A stretch of DNA of 52,080 nt from Bacteroidetes/Chlorobi group bacterium MS-B_bin-24. GTDB lineage: Bacteria; Bacteroidota; Ignavibacteria; Kapaibacteriales; UBA2268. Positions 26,888-34,824 of this stretch are shown here, in pieces. A program made the translations under genes and the position numbers. Within the stretch, counting starts at the first letter, position 1; each line of letters starts with the position of its first letter. Under the pieces are notes generated by a model, which was not told where the DNA came from, made no database searches, and was given only the letters and a program-made list of their open reading frames with translations. The DNA is taken from positions 1,262 through 53,341 of the forward strand of contig RCNO01000001.1 in NCBI GenBank assembly GCA_003731685.1, read 5' to 3'.

Positions 26888-28876
26888 TCAAATCACAAAA
26901 AGAAGCCAAATAAAAATTGCAACAATACCACCGAACATTAACAAAGCGTAATTCTGAACAAAGCCTGTCTGAATTCGCCTTAAAAGCTCGCTAACTTTAA
27001 CAGTTACAGTTGCAGAACCGTTCACGATTCCATCTATAATTTTAGAATCAAAGAACTTCCATAGAATTTTATTCGAAAGGAAAAGCAATGGGTCTACAAT
27101 CACATAGAAATAAAATTCATCCAGATAATACTTATTAAATAAGGTTCGATACAACGAGTTGAAACCAGTTGCAAGTTTTTTGGGAATACTCCATTCGGGG
27201 TCACTGTAAAACTTATTAGCAAGGAAAATACCAACCAAAGCAATAAGAATAGAAATAATCATCAGAAGATATTCTTCGAAATGGATTTGGTGACTCAAAC
27301 CAGCAGCGTAGGAAGCATTCAGAACCATTACCTTTTGAGCATCGGCAAAAACAGGCTCAAGCCAGTGTTCAATTAGATTGCAATTGGGACCGAGCCAGGC
27401 TCCAAGTGCATAAGGTATTCCCAGAAAACCACCGAAAGCAGACAAAAATGCAAGTATTTGCAAGGGAATAGTCATAATTTTGGGAGACTCGTGTGGATGG
27501 ATATGATGCATGTCGAACCGCTCCTTCCCAAAAAATACAAGGTTAAGCAAACGAAACATATAAAAAGCAGTAAAGAATGCAGAAACCGCAAGGATTACCC
27601 ATAGCCAAATCTTTCCGCTATCGAAAACCTTCCAAAGTATTTCATCTTTCGAAAAGAAACCACTGAAAAATGGAATTCCAGCAATAGCAAGTGTCGCTAC
27701 AAAAAATGTCAGATATGTTTTTGGCATATAATTCCGCAAGCCACCCATTCTCTTGATATTCTGTTCCTCGTTCATACCGTGAATCACGGAGCCTGCAGCA
27801 AGAAACAAAAGCCCTTTGAAAAAGGCATGAGTCATAACATGGAAAACTCCCGCAACAAAGGCACCAACCCCGAGAGCAGAAAACATAAAGCCCAACTGGC
27901 TAACAGTAGAATAAGCCAGAACTTTTTTGATATCGTTTTGCGTTATTCCTATTGTGGCTGCAAAAAACGCTGTGAATGTACCAATGACGGCAACCACTGT
28001 AAGCGTTGTTGGGGCAAGGGCAAAAAGTGTTGCATTCCTTGCAATCAAAAATATTCCCGAGGTCACCATTGTTGCGGCGTGAATCAATGCACTTACGGGA
28101 GTTGGACCAGCCATTGCATCGGGAAGCCAAACAGCCAAAGGAATTTGAGCAGATTTACCCGTGCAGCCAAGGAATAACAAAAGTGTAATTGCCCAAATCA
28201 GTCCACTATTATAAAGATTTGAATAGGAGTTAGCAAAAATTTGGTTTAACTGAGTATAATTTAAAGTCTGAAAGTTAACAAACAAAAGAAAAATTGCAAT
28301 TAAGAAACCAAAGTCGCCGATACGATTAACAATGAAAGCCTTGTTGCCTGCCTCCCCAGTCCATTCAATTCGAACGCCCTCGAATTTCCTGTCATACCAA
28401 AATCCAATAAGTAAGTAAGAACACAAACCAACGCCCTCCCATCCTAGGAAAGTCAGCAAAAAACTGCTTGCAAGCACAAGGTTCAGCATCATAAAAATAA
28501 ACAAATTCATATACGCAAAGAAGCGATAAAAGCTTCGGTCGTTATGCATATAACCGACGGAATACAAATGAATCAAAAAACCAACACCAGTAACGATTAA
28601 CGCGAATAGAATCGAAAGTTGGTCGACCTGATACGCAATATCAATATGCAATTCCCCAGTAGATATCCACGGAAACAAAGTAACGATATGAGGTTCCTCG
28701 ATGGGATTTTGAACTAATTCAAGAAAAATGAGAAAAGAAAATACGAAGGACAAGAAAACAGTTAAATTACCAATTAAACCGATGATGCTTTCTTTCTTTA
28801 AGTATTTACCAAAAAGTCCCAAAACCAAAAACCCAACGAGAGGGAACAGCGGTATTAAAAAAACATACTCTGCCAT
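26888..28876 (-). CDS. nuoL: NADH-quinone oxidoreductase subunit L
   Basis: This is the distal antiporter-like subunit of complex I, with 662 residues. The conserved Glu is in LTFLGWEGVGLCSYLLIGFW, and the Lys and broken helix are in TGKSAQIPLAVWLPDAM and GPTPVSALIHAATMVTSG. The C-terminus has the amphipathic lateral helix region (KKLATGFNSLYRTLFNKYYLDEF) and a last anchor TM, so it is complete. It is the first gene of nuoLMN-DUF3108-HAD. nuoA to nuoK are not upstream: the next gene is the divergent ribosomal operon, so the complex I genes are split in this genome. Confidence 0.97.
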   Translation of the reverse strand: MAEYVFLIPLFPLVGFLVLGLFGKYLKKESIIGLIGNLTVFLSFVFSFLIFLELVQNPIEEPHIVTLFPWISTGELHIDIAYQVDQLSILFALIVTGVGFLIHLYSVGYMHNDRSFYRFFAYMNLFIFMMLNLVLASSFLLTFLGWEGVGLCSYLLIGFWYDRKFEGVRIEWTGEAGNKAFIVNRIGDFGFLIAIFLLFVNFQTLNYTQLNQIFANSYSNLYNSGLIWAITLLLFLGCTGKSAQIPLAVWLPDAMAGPTPVSALIHAATMVTSGIFLIARNATLFALAPTTLTVVAVIGTFTAFFAATIGITQNDIKKVLAYSTVSQLGFMFSALGVGAFVAGVFHVMTHAFFKGLLFLAAGSVIHGMNEEQNIKRMGGLRNYMPKTYLTFFVATLAIAGIPFFSGFFSKDEILWKVFDSGKIWLWVILAVSAFFTAFYMFRLLNLVFFGKERFDMHHIHPHESPKIMTIPLQILAFLSAFGGFLGIPYALGAWLGPNCNLIEHWLEPVFADAQKVMVLNASYAAGLSHQIHFEEYLLMIISILIALVGIFLANKFYSDPEWSIPKKLATGFNSLYRTLFNKYYLDEFYFYVIVDPLLFLSNKILWKFFDSKIIDGIVNGSATVTVKVSELLRRIQTGFVQNYALLMFGGIVAIFIWLLFVI

Positions 28877-28981
28877 ATCTTACCAACAAAAATTAATTTT
28901 CAAATAAATAAAAATGTAAAATTAAAAATAGTGAGATTTATTACAAAACAATTTGGTTTTTTAAAATTAGAATTTTTTTTG

Positions 28982-28989
28982 TAATTTTG
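28982..28989 (+). promoter_or_regulatory. Candidate -7 element for the rpmE-rpsR operon
   Basis: TAATTTTG, identical to the tRNA -7 box, lies 28 bases before the 58-residue gene. The nearest TTTG (28952-28955) is 26 bases upstream, longer than the usual 19-21. A second octamer, TAAATTTG (29005-29012), is too close to the ATG. Confidence 0.4.
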
Positions 28990-29016
28990 TTTTCTCAAAA
29001 AATTTAAATTTGAAAA

Positions 29017-29193
29017 ATGGCAAAACAACAAACTTTTGCGGACAAAGTTAAGAAAAAGACAAGAACCGAAGTCGGTTACAATGTCAAGGTAATCAAAGGG
29101 TATAGAACACCCGAAGGGAACCTTCGCTTCTTCGCCAAATTTGTTCGAGTTAACGATTTAAACGAACTTGCAAATGTTGATATAAGTAAATAA
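29017..29193 (+). CDS. Small basic conserved-looking protein preceding rpmE (58 aa)
   Basis: This gene is not in the ORF track because it is below the length cut-off. The frame runs ATG to TAA and encodes MAKQQTFADKVKKKTRTEVG... ending ANVDISK. The product is strongly basic in its first third and ends in an acidic FVRVNDLNELANVDI segment. It lies right behind a TAATTTTG box and 12 bases before rpmE, which is followed by overlapping rpsR. Position, size and charge suggest a ribosome-associated or RNA-binding protein. I do not recognise the family by name with confidence and do not claim it is a known ribosomal protein. Confidence 0.75.
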   Translation: MAKQQTFADKVKKKTRTEVGYNVKVIKGYRTPEGNLRFFAKFVRVNDLNELANVDISK

Positions 29194-29205
29194 TTGGGAT
29201 TTACT

Positions 29206-29442
29206 ATGAAAAAAGGAATTCATCCATATTACCATACTGTTGAAGTCGTAATGACAGATGGGACAAAATTCAAAACCCGTTCGTGCTACAAATCTGACCG
29301 AATGGTCTTAGAAATCGACTCCAAATCGCACCCATTTTTTACGGGCAAACAGGTGTTAGTTGATACTGCTGGACGCGTTGACCGATTCCAGAAACGACTT
29401 GAAAAGAGCAAAAAACTTCAAGAACAAAGGAGGAAACAATGA
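29206..29442 (+). CDS. rpmE: Large ribosomal subunit protein bL31 (type A, zinc-free form)
   Basis: The 78-residue protein begins [20 protein letters not shown] and carries HPFFTGKQ and GRVDRFQKR, both diagnostic of bL31. The zinc-binding Cys positions of C+ bL31 are absent (VEVVMTDGT stands where CSCG would be, and DSKSHPF where CSKCHPF would be), so this is the Cys-minus form. The track start (TTG, 29194) is unlikely; the ATG at 29206 fits the family. Its last codons hold the AGGAGG that serves rpsR, whose ATG overlaps the stop. Confidence 0.95.
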   Translation: MKKGIHPYYHTVEVVMTDGTKFKTRSCYKSDRMVLEIDSKSHPFFTGKQVLVDTAGRVDRFQKRLEKSKKLQEQRRKQ

Positions 29443-29702
29443 ACGCCATTCATCCAGTTTTGAGTGCCTCGGCACAAAAAAACAAAAAAACAACTAAGAA
29501 AAAAATTAACCCATACAAGAATGTTGAAGTTTTCGATTATTTAGATTACAAATTTTTGGAAAAATTTATCAATGACCAAGGGAAAATTCTCCCAAGGCGT
29601 TTGACCGGGGTCACTCCAAAGCAACAAAGAAGAATTGCAAAAGCTGTCAAATACGCACGACATCTTGCTCTTCTTCCATTTGTTTCGCAGGATATTGGTT
29701 AA
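29439..29702 (+). CDS. rpsR: Small ribosomal subunit protein bS18
   Basis: The 87-residue protein ends in the bS18 signature: [40 protein letters not shown]. The N-terminus is short and lysine-rich. The ATG overlaps the rpmE stop (ATGA), with AGGAGG five bases before it, so the two are coupled. In most bacteria rpsR sits between rpsF and rplI; here it is joined to rpmE. The transcript probably ends at the hairpin at 29726-29756. Confidence 0.96.
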   Translation: MNAIHPVLSASAQKNKKTTKKKINPYKNVEVFDYLDYKFLEKFINDQGKILPRRLTGVTPKQQRRIAKAVKYARHLALLPFVSQDIG

Positions 29703-30119
29703 TCAACTTTCAACTTGATTTTCATTAGGGCAGGTTTCCATCTGCCCTATTTTTTTATTTTCCTCAATTTTGCTTTTCTTTGGAAAATCCACCGGTGGTT
29801 CTTTTCTTCTATCGTATAAATGGAGCAGTGCAAGCAGCGGATGTTTGAAAAGCATCTTTGGTCCGGAAAACCTCATCACAAGCCTAATCTTTTGGCGCAT
29901 ATCACTTTTGTAACAATGAATTGGGCATTTGTTACAAGCAGGCTTTCGTTCGGAGTAGGGACAAAAGTCAAGTCGTTTAAATGCATATTCTAACAAATTG
30001 TTACAATCAGGGCAAAGGTTCCCATTATTTTGGGAATGATTCTTTTCACAGTAAATATGAATCATTTTGATAATTGTTACCTTTTCGCGATATATCCTTG
30101 AAAAGAAAATTTGAAACAT
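29703..30119 (-). CDS. YgbA-like (nitrous oxide-stimulated promoter) Cys-rich protein
   Basis: The 138-residue product matches the YgbA_NO family. It has IYCEKNH, then LCPDCNNLLEYAFKRLDFCPY, then KPACNKCPIHCYKSDMRQKIR and VMRFSGPKMLFKHPLLALLHL. Seven or eight conserved cysteines suggest metal or Fe-S binding. In E. coli ygbA is induced by nitric oxide through NsrR; the molecular role here is not known. The track start is a TTG; I use the ATG at 30119 because the preceding IYREKVTIIKM segment still aligns with the family N-terminus. The stop abuts the rpsR stop. A TAATTTTG octamer lies 23 bases before the ATG. Confidence 0.83.
   Translation of the reverse strand: MFQIFFSRIYREKVTIIKMIHIYCEKNHSQNNGNLCPDCNNLLEYAFKRLDFCPYSERKPACNKCPIHCYKSDMRQKIRLVMRFSGPKMLFKHPLLALLHLYDRRKEPPVDFPKKSKIEENKKIGQMETCPNENQVES
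29726..29756 (+). terminator. Terminator of the rpmE-rpsR operon, inside the YgbA-like gene
   Basis: The stem TAGGGCAG / CTGCCCTA with an eight-base loop is followed by TTTTTTT on the + strand. It starts 24 bases after the rpsR stop and lies in the 3' coding end of the convergent minus-strand gene. No T run follows it on the minus strand. Confidence 0.85.
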
Positions 30120-30141
30120 AACGTCCCGAATTAACAAAATG

Positions 30142-30149
30142 CAAAATTA
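30142..30149 (-). promoter_or_regulatory. Candidate -7 element for the YgbA-like gene
   Basis: The minus strand reads TAATTTTG, fitting TAnnTTTG. It lies in the 51-base gap between the SprA-related gene and this one. No TTG at -33 is visible. Confidence 0.3.
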
Positions 30150-30170
30150 AGAAAATTTTGTCCGATTTAC

Positions 30171-30869
30171 TTACACTTTTAAATTGATTCGTTTTTTTAA
30201 ATCGGCAACAGGCGAAACATTGATAAAAGAATTGTTTGAAGATTTATCAGAAGGAGTGTTGTTTTCAACGTTGTCTAAATGGTAAGCCTTATAAAATCTT
30301 GACAATTTACTTGAACCATTCCCTTTGGTTTTTTCTTCTAGCAGTTTGGCTCGCATTTGTGCCTCGATGTTCGAAGCTTGCTGGGCAACGCTGCGGTCTT
30401 GGGGCGAAGGGTCTGCGGGAGCCAAAGCTGCTCGACGCACCTGTTGCATTTTTTGAATTGCCCCTTCAGGGTCATCAGGGTTGACACTCATATCGATTTT
30501 AACTTCGCCACCCACTGCATACTGTTTGCCATCGGGACCAATTTCGTATTGATAATTGGCTCCACCACGAACCAAACCACCACCTGCCGCTATGTGCGCC
30601 ATTTCGTGGGCTCGAACTTTGGCATCTGTTCGTTTCAGTTCCTCAACTCTTTTTTGCTCTTCGGGAGATAAGTTTTTACCAAAGCCAACCGAAAATTTAT
30701 CTATTGTTCCTTCCTTTTGGGACTTTTGCGAAGATTTATCAGATTTTTGCAAGGTAAAACCAACGGGGGAAACTTGGTTGGTCGGAGAAAAATTATTTTG
30801 CTCGGTTTCCACTGAAGTCTTTGCAGAAACCTCATAAGGAGTACTATTTGCAACTCCTTTTATTTCCAC
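30171..30869 (-). CDS. SprA-related putative zinc metalloprotease
   Basis: The 232-residue protein carries the SprA-related domain: ELKRTDAKVRAHEMAHIAAGG with a zinc-binding HExxH (H88-H92), then YQYEIGPDGKQYAVGGEV and MSVNPDDPEGAIQKMQQV. The later PADPSPQDRSVAQQAS is also typical. The first 70 residues are low-complexity and Ser/Gln-rich, with no signal peptide. The start is a GTG after AAAAG; there is no ATG before the metal motif. Members are predicted metallopeptidases of unknown substrate. The name refers to a Pfam family and does not mean the T9SS translocon SprA. It is probably its own unit, with lpdA 57 bases upstream. Confidence 0.83.
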   Translation of the reverse strand: MEIKGVANSTPYEVSAKTSVETEQNNFSPTNQVSPVGFTLQKSDKSSQKSQKEGTIDKFSVGFGKNLSPEEQKRVEELKRTDAKVRAHEMAHIAAGGGLVRGGANYQYEIGPDGKQYAVGGEVKIDMSVNPDDPEGAIQKMQQVRRAALAPADPSPQDRSVAQQASNIEAQMRAKLLEEKTKGNGSSKLSRFYKAYHLDNVENNTPSDKSSNNSFINVSPVADLKKRINLKV

Positions 30870-30926
30870 CTTTTAATCTTATATATTCTCTAATAAAATT
30901 ATCGACAAAATTAGTAAAAACTTTAA

Positions 30927-32330
30927 CTAAATGTTAGGCGATTCATTATAGGCAGCAGCGGCAGCTTCCATAATTGCTTCGCTCAAAGTCGGATGGGGAT
31001 GTATTGTTTTAATAATGCTATGGGCTGTGGCTTCAAGAGAGCGAGCAACAGTTAATTCTCCAATAAGTTCAGTAACATCAGGACCGATAAGATGAGCCCC
31101 AAGGATTTCACCATATTTTTTATCGATAACCAATTTAACAAAACCACGAGCTTCCCCCATACCGTGGGCTTTTCCATTTGCTGTGTAAGGGAATTTGCCG
31201 ATTCGAACATCGTAGCCAGCTTCGCGGGCTTCTTTTTCGGTCAATCCAACGCTTGCTACTTGAGGTTGACAATAAGTACAACCCGGAATGTTACGGTAAT
31301 TTATTGGGGATGGATTTAGTCCAGCAATTTTTTCCACAGCAAGAATACCCTCGGCAGAAGCTTTATGGGCTAACCAAGGGGGTCCAGCAACATCCCCTAT
31401 CGCATAAATATTATCGACAGAAGTTTGCATATACTGGTTAACCTTGATAAAGCCTCTTTCTATTTCGATGCCAACATTTTCAAGCCCAATATTTTCTAAA
31501 TTTGCCTGAATACCAATTGCATTCAATGCATAGTCACTACTTAAAGTTTCTTTCGTTCCATCTGCTTTTTCAACTACTACTTCAACTTTTGAGTTCACAG
31601 TTTTCGCAGAAATTACTTTGGTATTTGTCAAAATCTTGATACCAGATTTTTTGAAATGCCTTTCCAACTCCTTGGAAATCTCTTCGTCTTCGATGGGAAG
31701 AATACGGTCCATCATTTCGATGATTGTAACTTTCGAGCCAAAAGAATTAAAGAAATAGGCAAATTCAACACCAATTGCCCCAGCCCCCATTATTATTAAC
31801 TCTGCTGGTATCTCATTCAAAACCATAGCCTCTCGGCTCGTCAAAATTTTAACTCTGTCCACTTCAATTCCTTTAAACATTCTGGGGTGGGCTCCTGTGG
31901 CAACAATTGTAAACTTTGTTTGAATCAAATCGGTAACATTTCCATTTTCATCAAGAACTTCAATTTGGTTTGGTTCGCGAAAGCGTGCCCAACCTTTTAC
32001 CAAGCCGACCTTGTACTTCTTAAAAAGAAAAGCAACACCATTTGACATTCGGTTTGCTACATCCCGACTTCTTTTGATTACTGAATCAAAATTCACTTTA
32101 TAATCTTTTATTTCGAAACCAAAATTTTTTGCTTCGCCCAAAAACGACATATATTCGGCACTTTTCAATAGAGCTTTAGTTGGAATGCATCCCCAGTTTA
32201 AGCAAATTCCACCAAGCTCGCTCTTTTCGACGCAAATCGTTTTCAATCCCAGTTGCGAAGCCCTAACGGCAGCAACATAGCCACCGGGACCTGAACCAAT
32301 CACAACTAAATCTGCTTTATGATTTTCCAT
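30927..32330 (-). CDS. lpdA: Dihydrolipoyl dehydrogenase (E3)
   Basis: E3 is the flavoprotein that reoxidises dihydrolipoamide in 2-oxoacid dehydrogenase and glycine cleavage complexes. The 467-residue product has VVIGSGPGGYVAAVRA for FAD binding and the redox disulfide in GGICLNWGCIPTKAL (C43, C48). The NAD-binding GAGAIGVEFAYFF, AIGDVAG and the C-terminal active His in TIHPHPTLSEA are also present. GGAG precedes the ATG. Neither E1 nor E2 genes are adjacent, so it may serve several complexes. It is separated by 60 bases from the ABC permease gene. Confidence 0.97.
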   Translation of the reverse strand: MENHKADLVVIGSGPGGYVAAVRASQLGLKTICVEKSELGGICLNWGCIPTKALLKSAEYMSFLGEAKNFGFEIKDYKVNFDSVIKRSRDVANRMSNGVAFLFKKYKVGLVKGWARFREPNQIEVLDENGNVTDLIQTKFTIVATGAHPRMFKGIEVDRVKILTSREAMVLNEIPAELIIMGAGAIGVEFAYFFNSFGSKVTIIEMMDRILPIEDEEISKELERHFKKSGIKILTNTKVISAKTVNSKVEVVVEKADGTKETLSSDYALNAIGIQANLENIGLENVGIEIERGFIKVNQYMQTSVDNIYAIGDVAGPPWLAHKASAEGILAVEKIAGLNPSPINYRNIPGCTYCQPQVASVGLTEKEAREAGYDVRIGKFPYTANGKAHGMGEARGFVKLVIDKKYGEILGAHLIGPDVTELIGELTVARSLEATAHSIIKTIHPHPTLSEAIMEAAAAAYNESPNI

Positions 32331-32390
32331 AATTTCTCCACAAAATAAAAAATCGAAAGACGCATTTTTAAAAAATCAATTTTAAATAAA

Positions 32391-33209
32391 TCACTCTTTT
32401 AGTGCCCCTTGAACCAAACCCTTGATGACATATTTCTGGAAAAACAGAAATATCAGGATTACAGGTAAAGCCGAAAAACTAGCTCCAGCCATTAAGTGTC
32501 CCCAATCTATTGATTGCTTCCCAAGATAAAAAGCTAATCCAACTGGCAAAGTTCTCATACCTTCTTCATTTGTCAAAATAAATGGGAAAAGAAAAGAGTT
32601 CCAGTTTGTTAAGAAAGTATAAATTCCTAAAACTACAAGTATCGGCTTACACAAAGGCATTACAATTTTGAAGATAATTTTCCAATCTGAACAACCATCT
32701 ATCCTTGCTGCTTCCTCTATTTCCACTGGTAATTGTTGAATAAATTGCTTGACCATAAAGATACCAAAAGGTGTAACAACCCACGGAACAATTAGAGCAT
32801 AATATGTGTTTATCCAGCCAAAACTAACAATCAACCGATACAGCGGTATCATTACAATATGCTGAGGAATTATCAATACCCCAAGAATTGTCAGGAAAAC
32901 AATCTTATTAATTTTGACCTTCTTTCTTTCAAGAGCATAGGCAGTCAAAAAGCAAAAGAAAATGTTTCCAGTTGTAACAAAAAAAGCTACAATCAATGAA
33001 TTTAAAAAGTAAACCAGAAAGGAATCGCTACTCAATGCTTCTACGTAATTTTTCAATGTAAATGGAGCAGAAAGCAATTGCACAAATCCAGAATATTGTT
33101 CAGGAAAATCCTTCAGTGATAACAAAATCATCCAAAACAATGGAAAAAGCATAACCAAAGAAGCAATAGTAAGAATAACATAAACCACAATTTGCTTAGC
33201 TCTTTTCAT
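32391..33209 (-). CDS. ABC sugar-type transporter permease (MalG/CUT1-like), without partner genes
   Basis: The 272-residue product has six hydrophobic segments and the permease EAA loop EEAARIDGCSDWKIIFKIVMPL, which contacts the ATPase. YALIVPWVVTPFGIFMVKQF is typical of MalG-type carbohydrate (CUT1) permeases. The start at 33209 (ATG) is preferred to the TTG one codon upstream. The gene begins six bases after the dacB stop. No second permease, solute-binding protein or ATPase is in the window, so its partners must be elsewhere. The substrate cannot be told. Confidence 0.9.
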   Translation of the reverse strand: MKRAKQIVVYVILTIASLVMLFPLFWMILLSLKDFPEQYSGFVQLLSAPFTLKNYVEALSSDSFLVYFLNSLIVAFFVTTGNIFFCFLTAYALERKKVKINKIVFLTILGVLIIPQHIVMIPLYRLIVSFGWINTYYALIVPWVVTPFGIFMVKQFIQQLPVEIEEAARIDGCSDWKIIFKIVMPLCKPILVVLGIYTFLTNWNSFLFPFILTNEEGMRTLPVGLAFYLGKQSIDWGHLMAGASFSALPVILIFLFFQKYVIKGLVQGALKE

Positions 33210-33215
33210 CAATTT

Positions 33216-34808
33216 TCACTCTGTGGAATGAGAATAAAAAAATTCGGTAAGGATTCTGCAAAGCTCGTCCTCTATTTTCTTAAATTGTACTACTCTTTCG
33301 CCATTGAACATAAAAGCAAAGACCAAGCGTTCGTTGTCGCGGGTTTTAGTATATCCCGCTAACCCACTTGCATTAAAATGAGTTCCAGTTTTGGCAAAAA
33401 CCCGACCTTCGGCACAAGTCCCAATCATTCTACTTTTTAAAGTACCATCGTAACCCGAAACCGAAAGCAACGAATCGAAATGCCAATTTGGTCTTCGATT
33501 TGCTACAAAAGCCAGTAAATGAACAATGGATTCAGGGCTTATTCGATTTCGACGGGATAAGCCCGAGCCATCGAAAATTTTACAATCGAGGCAAGGAATC
33601 TTGGCGCTATCCAATGATGTTAAAATATATCGAACAGCTTCCTTGCTATTACTCGTCATTTTCTTATCGTAGGCACCTATCATTTTGAATACCGTTTCTG
33701 CCAAATAATTATCGCTATTTTTGTTCATCTCTCGCAGAATTTCAACCAATGGACGGTCTACAACAGCAATTAATCGGGATTTTTCTGTATTAACGCTTTC
33801 AATTCCTATTGTACCTTTTACTGCAATTCCTGATGATTCCAGTCGCCGTTTAAGTGCACCTGCAACCACAATCGGTGGCTTTTCGATGAAGAACGTATAA
33901 GTCTTTGTTGCCCCAGCAGGAAGATTCCCAGTTACAATAATCGTCTGAAATCCATCATTATCGACTTCGCTGGTAACTTTAAATGCTTTCTCGCTTCGGG
34001 ATTGCCTTTGAGGATGGGTTCTTGCTTGTGCAATCAAATCACCGCCTCCGTATAATGGCTCCAAGTCGTAATTATTTTTCAATCGACCGCTCAAACTTCT
34101 GCTTACTTTCGCTGTGTTATAAACTTTTATACCATCGGAAGCAGGAATAACCTGAACGCTAACAGGTTTTCCATAAATTGAACCTGCTGTAACAATAACA
34201 GTTAAAATATTCCTTTCAATTGCTATTGATGTTATTGGTTGGGTTTTTTGAACAACATCAAAATCGCCACTGTAAACAAATCTATCGGTTTGCGAATCGA
34301 AAAATGATGGGTCGGCATTCACATTTCCCCGAATTTCCTTAATTCCAAACTTACTTACCCCTTCGACAAGCTTATCGATATCCGAAATGGAAAGCATTGG
34401 GTCACCAGTTCCATAAATGTATAAATTTCCATACAAAACGCCGTTCAAAATTTCACCCGTATAATAAAGATAGGTTTTGACTTTAAAGTCCTCTCCAAAC
34501 TTATTTAAAGCCCCGAAAGTAGTAAACAACTTGGTCAAAGATGCAGGAATGAAGTATGTTTCGATATTATGCTTATAATAATATTCCTTCCTGTCGAGCG
34601 AATAAATAGCGATACCATACTTCGACTTATCTTCACCAGACTGTTTGAGGACATCATAAATTTGACGACGCAAAAAATTGATTGATTTAAGCGAATCCTC
34701 AGACGAAAATGTTACCCTTTGGGCATAGCTTTCAATAGGAGCAAAATAGGAAAAGAGAGCTAAAAGGTTTACTAAAAATGCAATTTTAACTAAACTTCTT
34801 CTAATCAT
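33216..34808 (-). CDS. dacB: D-alanyl-D-alanine carboxypeptidase/endopeptidase (PBP4, S13)
   Basis: The 530-residue protein has a signal peptide (about 1-29, ending ESYAQ) and the three penicillin-binding motifs of family S13. These are SLTK (Ser90 nucleophile) in IPASLTKLF, SDN in MNKNSDNYLAE, and KTG in AKTGTHFNASG. The large inserted domain between the first two motifs is typical of PBP4. It trims peptide stems or cuts cross-links in the periplasm. It lies 16 bases after miaA and six before the ABC permease gene, inside the phoH-cdaA-pcm-miaA run. Confidence 0.93.
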   Translation of the reverse strand: MIRRSLVKIAFLVNLLALFSYFAPIESYAQRVTFSSEDSLKSINFLRRQIYDVLKQSGEDKSKYGIAIYSLDRKEYYYKHNIETYFIPASLTKLFTTFGALNKFGEDFKVKTYLYYTGEILNGVLYGNLYIYGTGDPMLSISDIDKLVEGVSKFGIKEIRGNVNADPSFFDSQTDRFVYSGDFDVVQKTQPITSIAIERNILTVIVTAGSIYGKPVSVQVIPASDGIKVYNTAKVSRSLSGRLKNNYDLEPLYGGGDLIAQARTHPQRQSRSEKAFKVTSEVDNDGFQTIIVTGNLPAGATKTYTFFIEKPPIVVAGALKRRLESSGIAVKGTIGIESVNTEKSRLIAVVDRPLVEILREMNKNSDNYLAETVFKMIGAYDKKMTSNSKEAVRYILTSLDSAKIPCLDCKIFDGSGLSRRNRISPESIVHLLAFVANRRPNWHFDSLLSVSGYDGTLKSRMIGTCAEGRVFAKTGTHFNASGLAGYTKTRDNERLVFAFMFNGERVVQFKKIEDELCRILTEFFYSHSTE

Positions 34809-34824
34809 AGCTTGATTTACCTAA

